The notes under the pieces were generated by a model. That model was not told the DNA's origin. It did not search any database and saw only the letters and a program-made list of their open reading frames with translations. A stretch of DNA of 64,000 nucleotides from Citreimonas sp042096055 (GTDB lineage Bacteria; Pseudomonadota; Alphaproteobacteria; Rhodobacterales; Rhodobacteraceae): assembly GCF_042096055.1 (NCBI RefSeq), contig NZ_JBELMH010000002.1, positions 1 through 64,000 of the forward strand, written 5' to 3'. Both the position numbers and the translations under genes were made by a program. Within the stretch, counting starts at the first letter, position 1. Each line of letters opens with the position of its first letter. Positions 52,174 to 62,900 of this stretch are shown here, piece after piece.

Positions 52174-53925
52174 CTAGCCGGGGCCGGGCGCGGCATGCGC
52201 AGGCCTGCCACGATCCAGCACGCCGAAGCCGAGGCCGGGCACGCGCAGGCCCTGCGCGGTCATCTCGGCCGTGCCGCCGGGGCAGTCGACCGGCCGGGCG
52301 GGCGGGTCCACGGGGTGCCAGCGTTCGTCCAGCGAGAAGTTCAGCACGATCGTCAGCGTGCGCGTGTCGTCGAAGCGGTCGAACACGATCAGCGGCGCGG
52401 CGGCATGCGCGCCGGTGCGCTCGGCGCCGAGGCGCAGCACCGGCATCTCGCGCCGCCAGCGCAGCAGGTCGCGCAGGAAGTTAAGCACGCTGTCCGGATC
52501 GTCCTGCTGTTCGGACACCGCCAGGGCCAGGTGTTCGGGGGCGACGGGCATCCACGGCTCGGCTTCGGAGAAGCCCGCGCCGGGCGCGTCCGCGCTCCAC
52601 GGCACCGGGGTGCGCACGCCGTCGCGGCCGACGAAATCGGGCCAGAGGTTGATCGACCACGGGTCGCGCAGCGCCTCGAACGGCATGTCGGGCTGCGGCA
52701 GGCCCAGCTCTTCGCCCTGGAAGATGATGCCGCCGCCGCGCAGCGTGGCCTGCAGGAACAGCAGCAGCTTGGCGGCGCGTGCCCGCTCTCCGGCGCGTTC
52801 GGCGAAGCCGGTCAGGTTCGACACCGCCCGGATGGAATCGTGGTTGGTGAGGTTGTTCATCAGCCAGCCCGACCCGATGAAGTCCGACCGCACCTCGAGC
52901 TGGCGCATCCATTGCTCGAGCGTCTGGTCGGTGTTGATCAGGTCGAAATCGTAGACCGCGTGCAGCCGCGCGTCGTCGGCGGTGTACTTGACCGCGAAGC
53001 GCGAGCTGTCGACGTCGGCCAGCTCTCCGATCAGGGCGCGGGTGGGCCGGTAGGGTTCGACGGCCTCGCGCAACGTCTCGATGATGGCGATCGCGTCGGG
53101 CAGATCGCGGTCGAACAGGTGCTGCTGGCGCGCGAACGGGTTGCCGGGGCCGCCGCCCAGGCGGATCTGGTCGTCGCCGGGCAGGCGGGGCGGGTTGTCG
53201 CGCAGGTTCGCGTCGCAGCACAGGCACTGGATCGCGTCGAGGCGAAAGCCGTCGACCCCGAGGTCGAGCCAGAAGCGCAGCGCGTCGATCACCGCGTGCA
53301 GCGCGTCGGAGTTGCGCAGGTTCAGCGCCGGCTGACAGTCGAGGAACGGATGGTAGTAGTATTGCTGGCGTCGCGGCTCCCACGTCCAGGCCGACCCGCC
53401 GCCGAAGGACGACAGCCAGTTGTTGGGCGGGCCGCCATCGGGCGCGGCGTCGGCCCAGACGTACCAGTCGGCGCGCGGCCCCGTGCGGTCGCGTCGGCTT
53501 TCCAGGAACCACGGGTGCCGGTTCGACGTGTGGCACGGGATGAAGTCGAGCAGCAGCTTGAGGTTGCGCACATGGCACGCCTCGACCAGCTCCATCACGT
53601 CGCCGAGCGAGCCCATCTGCGGGTCGACGTTGCGCATGTCGCTGATGTCGTAGCCGAAATCCTGTCCCGGCGAGGGGTAGAACGGCGACAGCCAGACCCC
53701 GTCGACGCCGAGCGAGGCGATGTGGTCGAGCCGGTCTATGACACCGCGCAGATCGCCTACCCCGTCGCCGTCGCTGTCGGCGAACGAGCGGATGTAGACC
53801 TCGTAGAACATCGCCCCGCGCCACCAGTCGCGGTCGGGATCGGACGGGCCGCGCGGCGTCAGCATCGCCTCGGCGACCTGCGCGGCGCGCCCCGCGTCCA
53901 GGGTTGCTGGGGCTTGCTCGCTCAT
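52174..53925 (-). CDS. GH13 alpha-glucosidase/amylase family enzyme 2
   Basis: 583-residue glycosidase. TIM barrel with DFIPCHTSNRHPW (region I), GFRLDAIQC (nucleophile D230), GELADV (acid/base E301) and LTNHD (D363). No signal peptide, so intracellular. It shares the WYVWADAAPDGGPPNNWLS stretch with the downstream paralogue and is a tandem relative of it. Its start overlaps the other gene's stop (ATGA). The substrate (maltose, sucrose or trehalose type) is not determinable. Confidence 0.88.
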   Translation of the reverse strand: MSEQAPATLDAGRAAQVAEAMLTPRGPSDPDRDWWRGAMFYEVYIRSFADSDGDGVGDLRGVIDRLDHIASLGVDGVWLSPFYPSPGQDFGYDISDMRNVDPQMGSLGDVMELVEACHVRNLKLLLDFIPCHTSNRHPWFLESRRDRTGPRADWYVWADAAPDGGPPNNWLSSFGGGSAWTWEPRRQQYYYHPFLDCQPALNLRNSDALHAVIDALRFWLDLGVDGFRLDAIQCLCCDANLRDNPPRLPGDDQIRLGGGPGNPFARQQHLFDRDLPDAIAIIETLREAVEPYRPTRALIGELADVDSSRFAVKYTADDARLHAVYDFDLINTDQTLEQWMRQLEVRSDFIGSGWLMNNLTNHDSIRAVSNLTGFAERAGERARAAKLLLFLQATLRGGGIIFQGEELGLPQPDMPFEALRDPWSINLWPDFVGRDGVRTPVPWSADAPGAGFSEAEPWMPVAPEHLALAVSEQQDDPDSVLNFLRDLLRWRREMPVLRLGAERTGAHAAAPLIVFDRFDDTRTLTIVLNFSLDERWHPVDPPARPVDCPGGTAEMTAQGLRVPGLGFGVLDRGRPAHAAPGPG

Positions 53926-55562
53926 GCCCGAGTGCCCTCGGCCTGCGCACCGGGCGGACGGCCGAACCACGCGCCCCAGGCGGGCAGGTGGATGCCGCTG
54001 TCGTCCGCGTGGCAGCCGAAGCCATGCCCGTCGAGCGCATCGCCGCTGACCGCGTGCCCGAGGTCCAGGCACGTGCCCTCGGACGCGAGGTTGAAGGCGC
54101 AGAACACCGGCCCGCGCCCGTCGTCGCGGGTGAAGGCCAGCACGCCGTCGGGTGCGTCGTGGATCACCATGCTGCCGGTGCGCAGCGCGGGTTCGGTCCG
54201 GCGCCAATCGAGGAAGGCGCGCACGCGGTTCAGCGGGCTTCCGGGCTGGGTGTCCTGGACGTCGACGGCAAGGCGCGCATGCGCGGGCGGCACCGGCAGC
54301 CACGGGTCGGCTTCGCTGAAGCCGCCATGCGGTTCCTCGGCCTTCCACGGCATCGGCGTGCGGGCGCCGTCACGGCCCTTGTAGGCGGGCCAGAACTCCT
54401 TGCCGTAGGGGTCCTGCAGGTCCTCGAAGTCCAGCTGCGCCTCGGGCAGGGCAAGCTCGCTGCCCTGGTAGAGGCACGACGCGCCGCGCAGGCAGGTCAG
54501 CGCCGCCAGCGCCACCACGGCGGCGTCGGGCTCGTCCTCGACGCCGCAGCGGGTGGGGGTGCGCGTGAAGTCGTGGTTGTCCATCGCCCAGCAGGGCCAG
54601 CCGTCGTCGTCCGCATGGCCCAGCTTCTCGACCGACGCGCGCACCACGCCCGCATCCAGCGTCTCGGCGCCCAGCAGGTCGTAGCCGTAGGCCAGGTGCA
54701 GCCGGCCCGGCGCCGTATAGTCGCGGTGCAGCTGGGCGTAGTTCTCCTGGTGCATCTCGCCTAGCAGGACGCGATCCTCGTATTCGTCGATCAGCGCGCG
54801 CAGGCGTTCGAGAAAGCCCAGGTTCTCGGGTTGGCCGATGTCGCGGGTGTGGCGCTGGTGGCTGTAGGGGTTGAACTGGAAATGCGCGCCGCGCGGCGCC
54901 TCGGGCTCGGGCGGGTTGTCGCGCAGCTGCCGGTCGTGGAAGTAGAACGCGCACACGTCCAGCCGAAAGCCGTCGGCGCCGAGGTCCAGCCAGTAACGGC
55001 AGACGTCGAGCATCGCTTCCTGCACGTCCGGATTGTGGAAGTTCAGGTCGGGTTGTTCGCGCAGGAAGTTGTGCAGGTAGTATTGGCTGCGCCAGGGCGA
55101 CCATTGCCAGGACGGCCCGCCGAACACCGACAGCCAGTTGTTGGGCGGCCCGCCATCCGGGGCCGCGTCGGCCCAGACATACCAGTCGGCCTTGGGGTTG
55201 TCGCGCGACAGCTTGCTTTCGGCGAACCACGGATGCTGGTCGGAGGTGTGCGACAGGACCTGGTCCATCAGCACCTTCAGCCCGCGCTTGTGCGCCTCGT
55301 CGAACAGCACCTGCACGTCGCCCTGCTGGCCGAACAGCGGGTCGACCGCGCGGTAGTCCGACACGTCGTAGCCGTAATCCTTCATCGGCGACTGCACGAA
55401 GGGCGAGATCCAGATCGCGTCGACGCCGAGTTCGGCCACGTAATCCAGCTTGCGCGTGATGCCGGCCAGGTCGCCCACCCCGTTGCCGGTGGTGTCGAGG
55501 AACGAGCGGGGATAGATCTGGTAGATGGCGGCGCCCTGCCACCATTGCGGTTGCGTCGTCAT
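53922..55562 (-). CDS. GH13 alpha-glucosidase
   Basis: 546-residue intracellular alpha-glucosidase of the GH13_23-like type: barrel start WWQGAAIYQIYPRSF, DQVLSHTSDQHPWF, GFRLDVCAF (nucleophile D202), LLGEMH (acid/base E269) and MDNHDFTR (D331). It hydrolyses alpha-glucosides such as maltose or sucrose. First gene of a two-gene operon with the paralogue above; sugar import genes are not in this window. The upstream region has two palindromes. Confidence 0.92.
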   Translation of the reverse strand: MTTQPQWWQGAAIYQIYPRSFLDTTGNGVGDLAGITRKLDYVAELGVDAIWISPFVQSPMKDYGYDVSDYRAVDPLFGQQGDVQVLFDEAHKRGLKVLMDQVLSHTSDQHPWFAESKLSRDNPKADWYVWADAAPDGGPPNNWLSVFGGPSWQWSPWRSQYYLHNFLREQPDLNFHNPDVQEAMLDVCRYWLDLGADGFRLDVCAFYFHDRQLRDNPPEPEAPRGAHFQFNPYSHQRHTRDIGQPENLGFLERLRALIDEYEDRVLLGEMHQENYAQLHRDYTAPGRLHLAYGYDLLGAETLDAGVVRASVEKLGHADDDGWPCWAMDNHDFTRTPTRCGVEDEPDAAVVALAALTCLRGASCLYQGSELALPEAQLDFEDLQDPYGKEFWPAYKGRDGARTPMPWKAEEPHGGFSEADPWLPVPPAHARLAVDVQDTQPGSPLNRVRAFLDWRRTEPALRTGSMVIHDAPDGVLAFTRDDGRGPVFCAFNLASEGTCLDLGHAVSGDALDGHGFGCHADDSGIHLPAWGAWFGRPPGAQAEGTRA

Positions 55563-55705
55563 GGAAACGGCCCTCGTCTTTCGTTCTGAACAGGTGCGGC
55601 GCGGAGCAGGTTCCGAGGAAAGCCGGGCAGGATTTGGCGCTCGCCCGGAGCCTTGGCGAGGGGCCGCGACGCACGCGGATCGGCAGGGATCGGCCGCGAA
55701 TGCAT

Positions 55706-55781
55706 GCAATCGCGCGGATTGCCGCGCGGAATCCTGTCGCAAGACCCCCGTTCGTATTGTATTGCCGGATCAATCGGATTG
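55706..55781. promoter_or_regulatory. Palindromes between the divergent GH13 and sensor genes
   Basis: GCAATC-GCGCG-GATTGC (55706-55722) and CAATC-G-GATTG (55771-55781) share the GATTG half-site. They lie 144-219 bp from the glucosidase start and 70-145 bp from the GTG of the divergent gene. Could be operators of a local sugar or sensor regulator; no regulator is encoded nearby. Confidence 0.3.
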
Positions 55782-55850
55782 TTTGGCCGCATCTTCGGGT
55801 TCTCCGCGTCGCGCGGACGCAGCCCGAGATGCGGCGTCAGGAGGACATAA

Positions 55851-56393
55851 GTGCCGGACGACCTGCGCGACGTGGAACTGGATCTCGACAGCGACCTGTT
55901 CATGCGGCGACTGCTGCGCGAGCTGGCCGGCACGCTCGAGGGCGTGGTCGGCGTCGACGCGGCCGAAGGCTATGTCAGCACCGTCGGCAGCCAGATGGGC
56001 CGCTGGATGGACCGGAACTATCGCGCCGCGCTGGGCACCGATGCGCTGACGCCCGAGCAGGTGGCGCAGGTCTGCGTCGATCTCAAGCGCCGGATCAACG
56101 GCGAGTTCTACCTGATCTCAGCTGACGAGGAGAAGCTCGTCTTCGGCAACACGCGTTGCCCGTTCGGCCGCATGGTCGAGGGGCGCACCTCGTTGTGCAT
56201 GATGACCTCGAACGTTTTCGGGCGGATCGCGGCGGACAACCTGGGCTACGCCCGGGTCGAGCTGTCCGAGACGATCGCGCGCGGCGACGCGGGCTGCCGC
56301 GTGGTGATCTGGCTGGAACCCGGGCCCGAGGTGGCCGAGACGCGCGAATATTACCGCATCCCCGATCCCCCGAAGACCGGCGGCGCGACATGA
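55851..56393 (+). CDS. Methanogen output domain protein
   Basis: 180-residue protein matching the methanogen output domain 1 pattern (FGNTRCPFGRMVEGRTSLCMMTSN near 101-124, C106, C119 and a later GDAGCRVVIWL). The domain is often a ligand- or redox-sensing output module, and the three cysteines could bind a cofactor (inference). Begins with GTG at 55851 after AGGAGG. Coupled to the histidine kinase that follows (ATGA). Confidence 0.78.
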   Translation: MPDDLRDVELDLDSDLFMRRLLRELAGTLEGVVGVDAAEGYVSTVGSQMGRWMDRNYRAALGTDALTPEQVAQVCVDLKRRINGEFYLISADEEKLVFGNTRCPFGRMVEGRTSLCMMTSNVFGRIAADNLGYARVELSETIARGDAGCRVVIWLEPGPEVAETREYYRIPDPPKTGGAT

Positions 56394-57409
56394 TCGACGA
56401 CCGCCTGGCGGGCCTCGCGCTTGCGGATCACCCGGTGCCCACGCTGGTGGTGAGCCTCGACGGCGGGATTCGCTACGCGAACAACGCCGCGCTGGCCGAG
56501 CTGGGGCTGCGGCGCGTGGATCCGTGCGACCCGCCGCGGCTGGATGCCTGGGCGACGCCGCAGGGCGGCGGGCTGTATGATATGCTGGCGCTGGCGGCGT
56601 CCTCGTCGAACTGGCTGCCGCTGCGGCTGCAGCGCGGCGACGAGACGTTCCACCTGCGCGCGCGGGGTCTGCGCGCCGGCGACGGCGCAGCGCCGGCGGT
56701 GCTGATGACCGCGGTCCCCGACGCCACGGCGGGCTTTCGCACGCATGCCCAGCAGATTCGCGAGCTCAATGAACAGCTGGCCCTGCACCGCAAGACCGAG
56801 GCGAAGCTGAAGGCCTCGGTCGAGGCGTCCGAGATCCTCAAGCGCGAACTGGTCCACCGGGTGAAGAACAACCTGGCGATCATGTCGGCCCTGCTGCGGA
56901 CCGAGGCGCGCTCGGCCCAGGATCCGGCGATCTCGTCGGCGCTGCTCGAGGCGTCGGGACGGATCATGTCGATCTCCGTCGTGCACGAGATCCTGGACGA
57001 GACCGGTCAGGCGGACGAGATCGACCTGAAGGCCGTGCTGACCGTCCTGACTGATCGCATGCGCGACTCGATCTGCCCGCCGCATGTCAGCCTGCATGCC
57101 GAGGTCTGCCCGGTCCGCGTGAACATCCGCAAGGCGCTGCCGGTGGTGCTGCTGGCCAACGAGCTGGTGACCAACGCGATCAAGCACGCCTTCGACGGGC
57201 GCGCCGCCGGGCGCATCGACCTGAGCGTCGAGCGGCACCAGGCGACCTGCCGCCTGGTCGTGGCCGACGACGGCATCGGCATGCGCCCGGACGAGACCGG
57301 CGCGCCGCGCCGGCCGCGCATCGTCTCGGCGCTGGCGGACCAGCTGGGGGCATCGCGCACCTGCGTCGTCGAGGGCGGCACGCACTGGACGATCGACTTC
57401 GCACTCTAG
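56390..57409 (+). CDS. HisKA_2-type sensor histidine kinase
   Basis: 339-residue kinase: PAS-like N-terminus (about 10-110), short coiled coil, HisKA_2 dimerisation domain with H156 in LVHRVKNNLAIMSALL, and an ATPase domain with LANELVTNAIKHAFDG and VADDGIGM. No membrane helix. Translationally coupled to the methanogen output domain gene, so the two proteins probably act as one sensor. No response regulator is adjacent. Confidence 0.88.
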   Translation: MIDDRLAGLALADHPVPTLVVSLDGGIRYANNAALAELGLRRVDPCDPPRLDAWATPQGGGLYDMLALAASSSNWLPLRLQRGDETFHLRARGLRAGDGAAPAVLMTAVPDATAGFRTHAQQIRELNEQLALHRKTEAKLKASVEASEILKRELVHRVKNNLAIMSALLRTEARSAQDPAISSALLEASGRIMSISVVHEILDETGQADEIDLKAVLTVLTDRMRDSICPPHVSLHAEVCPVRVNIRKALPVVLLANELVTNAIKHAFDGRAAGRIDLSVERHQATCRLVVADDGIGMRPDETGAPRRPRIVSALADQLGASRTCVVEGGTHWTIDFAL

Positions 57410-57499
57410 GCGTCCGCGCACGCACTCTGTGCGCCACATACGGCTTCCCGCATCGGGCCCGAGCCTGTAATCCGTGTCCGGGGGGCCAAGGGGGGAAAG

Positions 57500-58684
57500 A
57501 TGAGCGAAACCGTGAAAACCCAGGTCTGCATCATCGGTTCGGGACCGGCCGGGCTGCTTCTGTCGCAGCTTCTGGCGATGGCCGGGATCGACAGCGTCGT
57601 CCTCGATCGCCGCGACCGCGCCTATATCGAGGGTCGCATCCGCGCCGGCGTGCTCGAGCAGGGCACCGTGCAGGCGCTGGAAGAGGCCGGCGTCGCCGAC
57701 CGCCTGCACCGCGAGGGGCTGCCGCATGACGGCTTCGACCTGGCCTTCGACGGCGACCGGCACCGCATCGACCTGAAGGCGCTGACCGGCAAGTCGGTCA
57801 CGGTCTACGGTCAGACCGAGGTGACGAAGGACCTGTTCGACCGCCGCTTCGCCGATGGGCAGCGCTTCTTCTTCAACGTCGAGGATGTGACGCCGGCCGA
57901 CCTGACCACCGACGCGCCGCGCGTGCATTTCCGGCACGAGGACCGCGCCGTGACGGTGGAATGCGACTACGTCGCTGGCTGCGACGGGTTTCACGGCGTA
58001 TCGCGCAAGGCGATCCCCGAGACGGTGCTGCGCACCTTCGAGCGTGTCTATCCGTTCGGCTGGCTGGGCATCATGGTCGACCGGCCGCCGGTCAGCCACG
58101 AGCTGATCTATGCCAACCACGCGCGGGGCTTCGCCCTGGCCTCGATGCGGTCGAAGACGCGCAGCCGCTACTACATCCAGTGCGAACTGGACGATCACGT
58201 CGACAACTGGTCCGACGACCGCTTCTGGGAAGAGCTTGCCGTGCGGCTGGGCCCCGAGACGGCGGCGAAGCTGGAAACCGGCCCCTCGTTCGAGAAGAGC
58301 ATCGCGCCGCTGCGGTCTTTCGTCGCCGAGCCGATGCGCCACGGTGCGCTGTTCCTGGCGGGCGATGCGGCGCATATCGTGCCGCCCACCGGCGCCAAGG
58401 GGCTGAACCTGGCGGTCGCCGACATCCGGCTGCTGGCGCGCGCGCTGACGGCGCATTACCGCGGCCGCGACGACCGCCTTCTCGACGGCTACTCCGCCGC
58501 CGCTCTTCGCCGCGTCTGGAAGGTCGAGCGGTTCTCGTGGCAGCTGTCGACGCTGATGCACCAGTTCCCAGAGAACTCGCCGTTCGAGACGCGCATGCAG
58601 CGGGCCGAGTTCGACTACCTCTCGGGGTCCGAGGCCGCGTCGCGCTCGATCGCCGAGAACTACGTCGGCCTGCCGCTGGAGTAG
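57500..58684 (+). CDS. pobA: 4-hydroxybenzoate 3-monooxygenase
   Basis: 394-residue FAD flavoprotein that hydroxylates 4-hydroxybenzoate to protocatechuate with NADPH and O2. Motifs: GSGPAGLL (FAD, 14-21), RIRAGVLEQGTV, CDGFHGVSR (DG motif, about 157-165), GDAAHIVPPTGAKGLNLAVAD (about 285-305). Length is that of PobA. Standing alone without PobR or pca genes; the protocatechuate branch must be elsewhere. Confidence 0.95.
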   Translation: MSETVKTQVCIIGSGPAGLLLSQLLAMAGIDSVVLDRRDRAYIEGRIRAGVLEQGTVQALEEAGVADRLHREGLPHDGFDLAFDGDRHRIDLKALTGKSVTVYGQTEVTKDLFDRRFADGQRFFFNVEDVTPADLTTDAPRVHFRHEDRAVTVECDYVAGCDGFHGVSRKAIPETVLRTFERVYPFGWLGIMVDRPPVSHELIYANHARGFALASMRSKTRSRYYIQCELDDHVDNWSDDRFWEELAVRLGPETAAKLETGPSFEKSIAPLRSFVAEPMRHGALFLAGDAAHIVPPTGAKGLNLAVADIRLLARALTAHYRGRDDRLLDGYSAAALRRVWKVERFSWQLSTLMHQFPENSPFETRMQRAEFDYLSGSEAASRSIAENYVGLPLE

Positions 58685-58813
58685 CGAGCGCCGCCTGCCC
58701 GTTGTGCGTCGCGCCACGGCAGCCGGCAAAAGCGCTCGCGGCGGATAACGCCCGGGTGATAACGGGTGACAGAACGTCGCGGCGCGTTACCTTCGCGTCA
58801 AGAAGGATTCGCC

Positions 58814-59974
58814 ATGGCCATTCTCAGACAGATCATCCTTTCGGCGGTCGTGATCGCGGCGGCGCTTTTCCTGTGGATCACCTACGTGCCGTCATCCGGG
58901 CCGTGGCTGGAACGCGCGGGGCTTGCCGGTCTGCTGGGTGTCGAGGCGGCCGAGCCGGCGCCGGCCGGCGGAGGCGGCTGGGGCGGGGGCGGTGCCGCGC
59001 GGGTCGTCGTTTCGGACGTGGCCGAAGGCGCCATCGACGACCGGATCGAGTCGATCGGCGACGGGCAGGCGCTGCGGGCCGTCACCCTGCGCGCCGAGGT
59101 CAGCGGCCAGATCACCGAGCTTCCCGTCGCCGGCGGCACCTATGTCGAGGCGGGATCGGTGATCCTGCGCCTCGATTCCGAGGCCGAGCGCATCGCGCTG
59201 GAACGCGCCCGCCTGATGCTGGACGAGGCGCGCGACGACGCCGAGCGGCTGGGCCAGTTGGCCGATGCCGGCACCGTCAGCGGCGTGCGCCAGCGCGAGG
59301 CGCGGCTGGCCCTGCGCACGGCCGAGCTGGAAGTGCAGCAGGCGGAATACGACCTCGACCGCCGCACGTTGCGGGCGCCGATCTCGGGGTGGATGGGGGT
59401 GCTCGATCTCGAAGAGGGTGATCGCGTCTCCGCGCAGGCCGAGATCGGGTCTATCACCGACCGTTCGGCCATCCTGATCGATTTCCGCATCCCCGAACGC
59501 GCGGTGGCGCAGGTCGACGTGGACACGCCGCTGAGCGCGCGGCCGCTGGGTATTCCGGACCTCGTGCTCGAAGGGCAGATCGCCGCGATCGACAACATAG
59601 TCGATCGATCCAGCCGCACGCTGCGCGTGCAGGGCCGCGTCGCCAACGACGACGACCGCCTGCGCGCCGGCATGGCCTTCAAGGTCCAGCTCAGCTTTCC
59701 CGGAGAGGTGCTGCCCGCCGTCGATCCGCTGGCCGTGCAATGGTCGAGCGAGGGGTCCTACGTCTGGGCCGTGCGCGACGGCAAGGCGCAGCGCGTGACC
59801 GTGACGATCCGCCAGCGCAACGCCGACAGCGTCGTGGTCGAGGGCGACCTGCAGCCGGGCGACCCGGTGGTGATCGAGGGCGTGCAGAGCCTGCGGCCCG
59901 GCGCGGATGTTGAGGTGGTCGAGGGCAGCGCCGCCACCGGGCAAGCCGCGCTCGACGGCCCGGCGCGGCTGTGA
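58814..59974 (+). CDS. RND efflux periplasmic adaptor (membrane fusion protein)
   Basis: 386-residue adaptor with an N-terminal anchor (about 5-28), a Gly-rich linker GGGGWGGGG, biotinyl-lipoyl/helical hairpin and beta-barrel domains (ISGWMGVLDLEEGDRV near 195-210). Partner of the RND pump encoded 10 bp downstream. No outer-membrane channel gene in the operon. Substrate unknown. Confidence 0.93.
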   Translation: MAILRQIILSAVVIAAALFLWITYVPSSGPWLERAGLAGLLGVEAAEPAPAGGGGWGGGGAARVVVSDVAEGAIDDRIESIGDGQALRAVTLRAEVSGQITELPVAGGTYVEAGSVILRLDSEAERIALERARLMLDEARDDAERLGQLADAGTVSGVRQREARLALRTAELEVQQAEYDLDRRTLRAPISGWMGVLDLEEGDRVSAQAEIGSITDRSAILIDFRIPERAVAQVDVDTPLSARPLGIPDLVLEGQIAAIDNIVDRSSRTLRVQGRVANDDDRLRAGMAFKVQLSFPGEVLPAVDPLAVQWSSEGSYVWAVRDGKAQRVTVTIRQRNADSVVVEGDLQPGDPVVIEGVQSLRPGADVEVVEGSAATGQAALDGPARL

Positions 59975-59984
59975 GGGCGCGGGG

Positions 59985-62900
59985 ATGAGCACCGACGACA
60001 GCAAGGCCATCGGCGGGTCGGGCACCGCGCTGTTCGTGCGCCGCCCGATCCTGGCGCTGGTGATCAGCGCGCTGCTGATCCTGTCCGGCATCGCCGCCCT
60101 GTTCGGGGTCGAGATCCGCGAATTGCCCAACGTCGACAGCCCGGTCGTGACGGTCCGCACGGACTTTCCCGGCGCGTCGCCCGAAAGCGTCGACCAGGAA
60201 GTCACCGGCCGGATCGAGGGCGCGGTTGGTCGCGTGTCGGGCATCCGCACGATTTCGTCCTCGTCGCGCTTCGGGTCGAGCCGCGTGACGCTCGAATTCC
60301 AGGAGAACGTCGATATCGACGTCGCCGCCACCGATGCGCGCGACGCCGTGGCGCGGATCGCCAACCAGTTGCCCGAGGGCGCCGAGGCGCCGAGCGTGGT
60401 CAAGGCCGACGATGACGCGCAGCCGGTGGTGCGGATCGCCGTGACCTCTCCGGGCCGTTCGCCGCAGGAGTTGACGCGCATCGTGCGCGATCGGGTCGAG
60501 GACAGGCTGATCTCGGTCGAGGGCGTGGCCGACCTGCAGGTCTACGGCGACCGCGAGCCGATCTTCCGCGTCGACATCGACATGGCCGCGCTGGCCGCGC
60601 GCGGGCTGACGCTGGCCGACCTGCGCGCCGGGCTGGCTGACGTGGCCTACGATTCCCCCGCCGGCGACCTGTCGGGCGGACGGCAGTCGATCAACGTGCG
60701 CACCACGGCGACCGTGGCCACACCCGACGCATTCGAGGATCTGACCATCGCGCCCGACGTGCGCGTCGGCGACGTGGCGACCGTGACGCTGGGCCCCGCC
60801 CCGGACGAGACGATCCTGCGCGCCAACGGCCAGACCGGGATCGGGCTGGGCGTGATCCGACAGGCCACGTCGAACACGCTCGAGATCTCGCGCGACGTGC
60901 GGGCGGTGGTCGACAGCCTGCAGGCGTCGCTGCCCGACGACATCTCGATCTTCGTCACGTCGGACGACGCGATCTTCATCAACGGCGCGATCGAGGAGGT
61001 GCTGAAGACGCTGGGGATGGCGGTGGCAATCGTCGTCGTTGTGATCTTCGTCTTCCTGCGCGACGCGCGGGCGACGCTGGTGCCGGCGCTGACCATGCCG
61101 GTGGCGCTGATCGGCACGCTGGCGGCGATCTATCTCGTGGGCTTCTCGGTCAACATCCTGACGCTGCTGGCGCTGGTGCTCGCGACCGGCATGGTGGTCG
61201 ACGACGCGATCGTGGTGCTGGAAAACATCGTGCGGCGGCGCGCCGACGGCATCGGCCCGCGCGCGGCGGCCGTGCTGGGTACGCGGCAGGTGTTCTTCGC
61301 GGTCGTGACCACCACCGCGACGCTGGCGGCGGTCTTCGTGCCGCTGTCCTTCCTGCCCGGCCAGGCGGGCGGGCTGTTCCGCGAGTTCGGCTTTACCCTC
61401 GCCATGGCGGTCGGCCTGTCGTCGGTGGTGGCGCTGACGTTGTGCCCGGTGCTGGCCAGCCGCATGCTGACGGCCGAGCCCGTCGCCGATCCGCGTGGTC
61501 CTATGGTCTGGCTGGGCAACCGGCTGGCGGCGCTCTACGCCGCGACGCTGCGCACGGCGCTGGCGCTGCCCGTGGTCGTGGTCGTCGCGGCGGTGCTGTT
61601 CGCGCTGACCGCGGCGATGATGTTCGGCGGCATCCGGCAGGAGCTGACCCCGCGCGAGGACCGCGCTGTCGCCCTGCTGATCGTCAACGCGCCGCAGGGC
61701 GTGTCGCTGGACTACACGACAGCCAAGATGCGCGAGATCGAGGCCATCGCCGACCCGTTGCGCGACAGCGGCGAGGTGACCAACGTCTTCTCGATCACCG
61801 GCTTCGGGTCGGACAGCCGCGGTTTCATGGTGTTCAGCCTGGCGCCGTGGGACGAACGCGAACGGTCGCAGAACGAGATCGTGGAGGACATCAACGCCGG
61901 CCTGTCGCAGGTGGTGGGCGTGCGCGCCTTCGCGATCCAGCCGAACTCGCTTGGCATCCGTGGTGCGGGGCGCGGGCTCAGCTTCGCGATCTCGGGCGCC
62001 AGCTACGCGCAGCTGGCGGACGTGGCCGACGACCTGATCGCCCGGATGCAGGAGAACCCGGCCTTCGGATCGGTCCGCCTGGACTACGAGACGACGCAGC
62101 CGCAACTGTTCGTCGAGATCGACCGCACGCGTGCATCCGACCTCGGGGTCGAGATCGCGGGCCTGGGTGAGGCGCTGCGCGCAGTGCTGGACGGACGCAC
62201 CGTGGGGTCGGTGTTCATCGACGACGAAAGCTACGACATCCAGATGCTGTCGACCTCGGACCCGGTGAACGACCCGAGTGACCTGTCGAACGTCTTCGTG
62301 CAGGCGCAGGACGGCACCATGGTGCCGATGTCCAGTTTCGTGTCGCTGACCGAGCGCGCGGTCGCACCCGAGCTGGGCCGCGAGGGGCAGAACCGCGCGG
62401 TCGAGATCACCGCCTCGCTGACGCCCGAATTCGCGCTGGGCGACGCGCTGGCCGAGGTGCGCCGGCTGGGCGACGAGGTTCTGGCCGACGAGAACCGCAT
62501 CGTGCCGCTGGCCGAGGCCGCGACGCTGGAGCAGACCGGCGCGGGCCTGATCGTGACCTTCGGGTTCGCAATCGCTGTGGTGTTGCTGGTGCTGGCGGCG
62601 CAGTTCGAAAGCGTGATCTCGGCGCTGGTGGTGATGGCGACGGTGCCGCTGGGGCTGGCCTGCGCGATCATCGCGCTTGTCCTGACCGGGCTGAGCCTGA
62701 ACGTCTACAGCCAGATCGGGCTGGTGATGCTCATAGGCATCATGGCCAAGAACGGCATCCTGATCGTCGAGTTCGCGAACCAGCTACGCGACCGGGGCGC
62801 CAGCGTCTACGACGCGATCCTCGAGGCGTCGACCGTCCGGCTGCGCCCGGTGATGATGACCATGGTCTCGACCGTGCTGGGCGGCGTGCCGCTGATCCTG

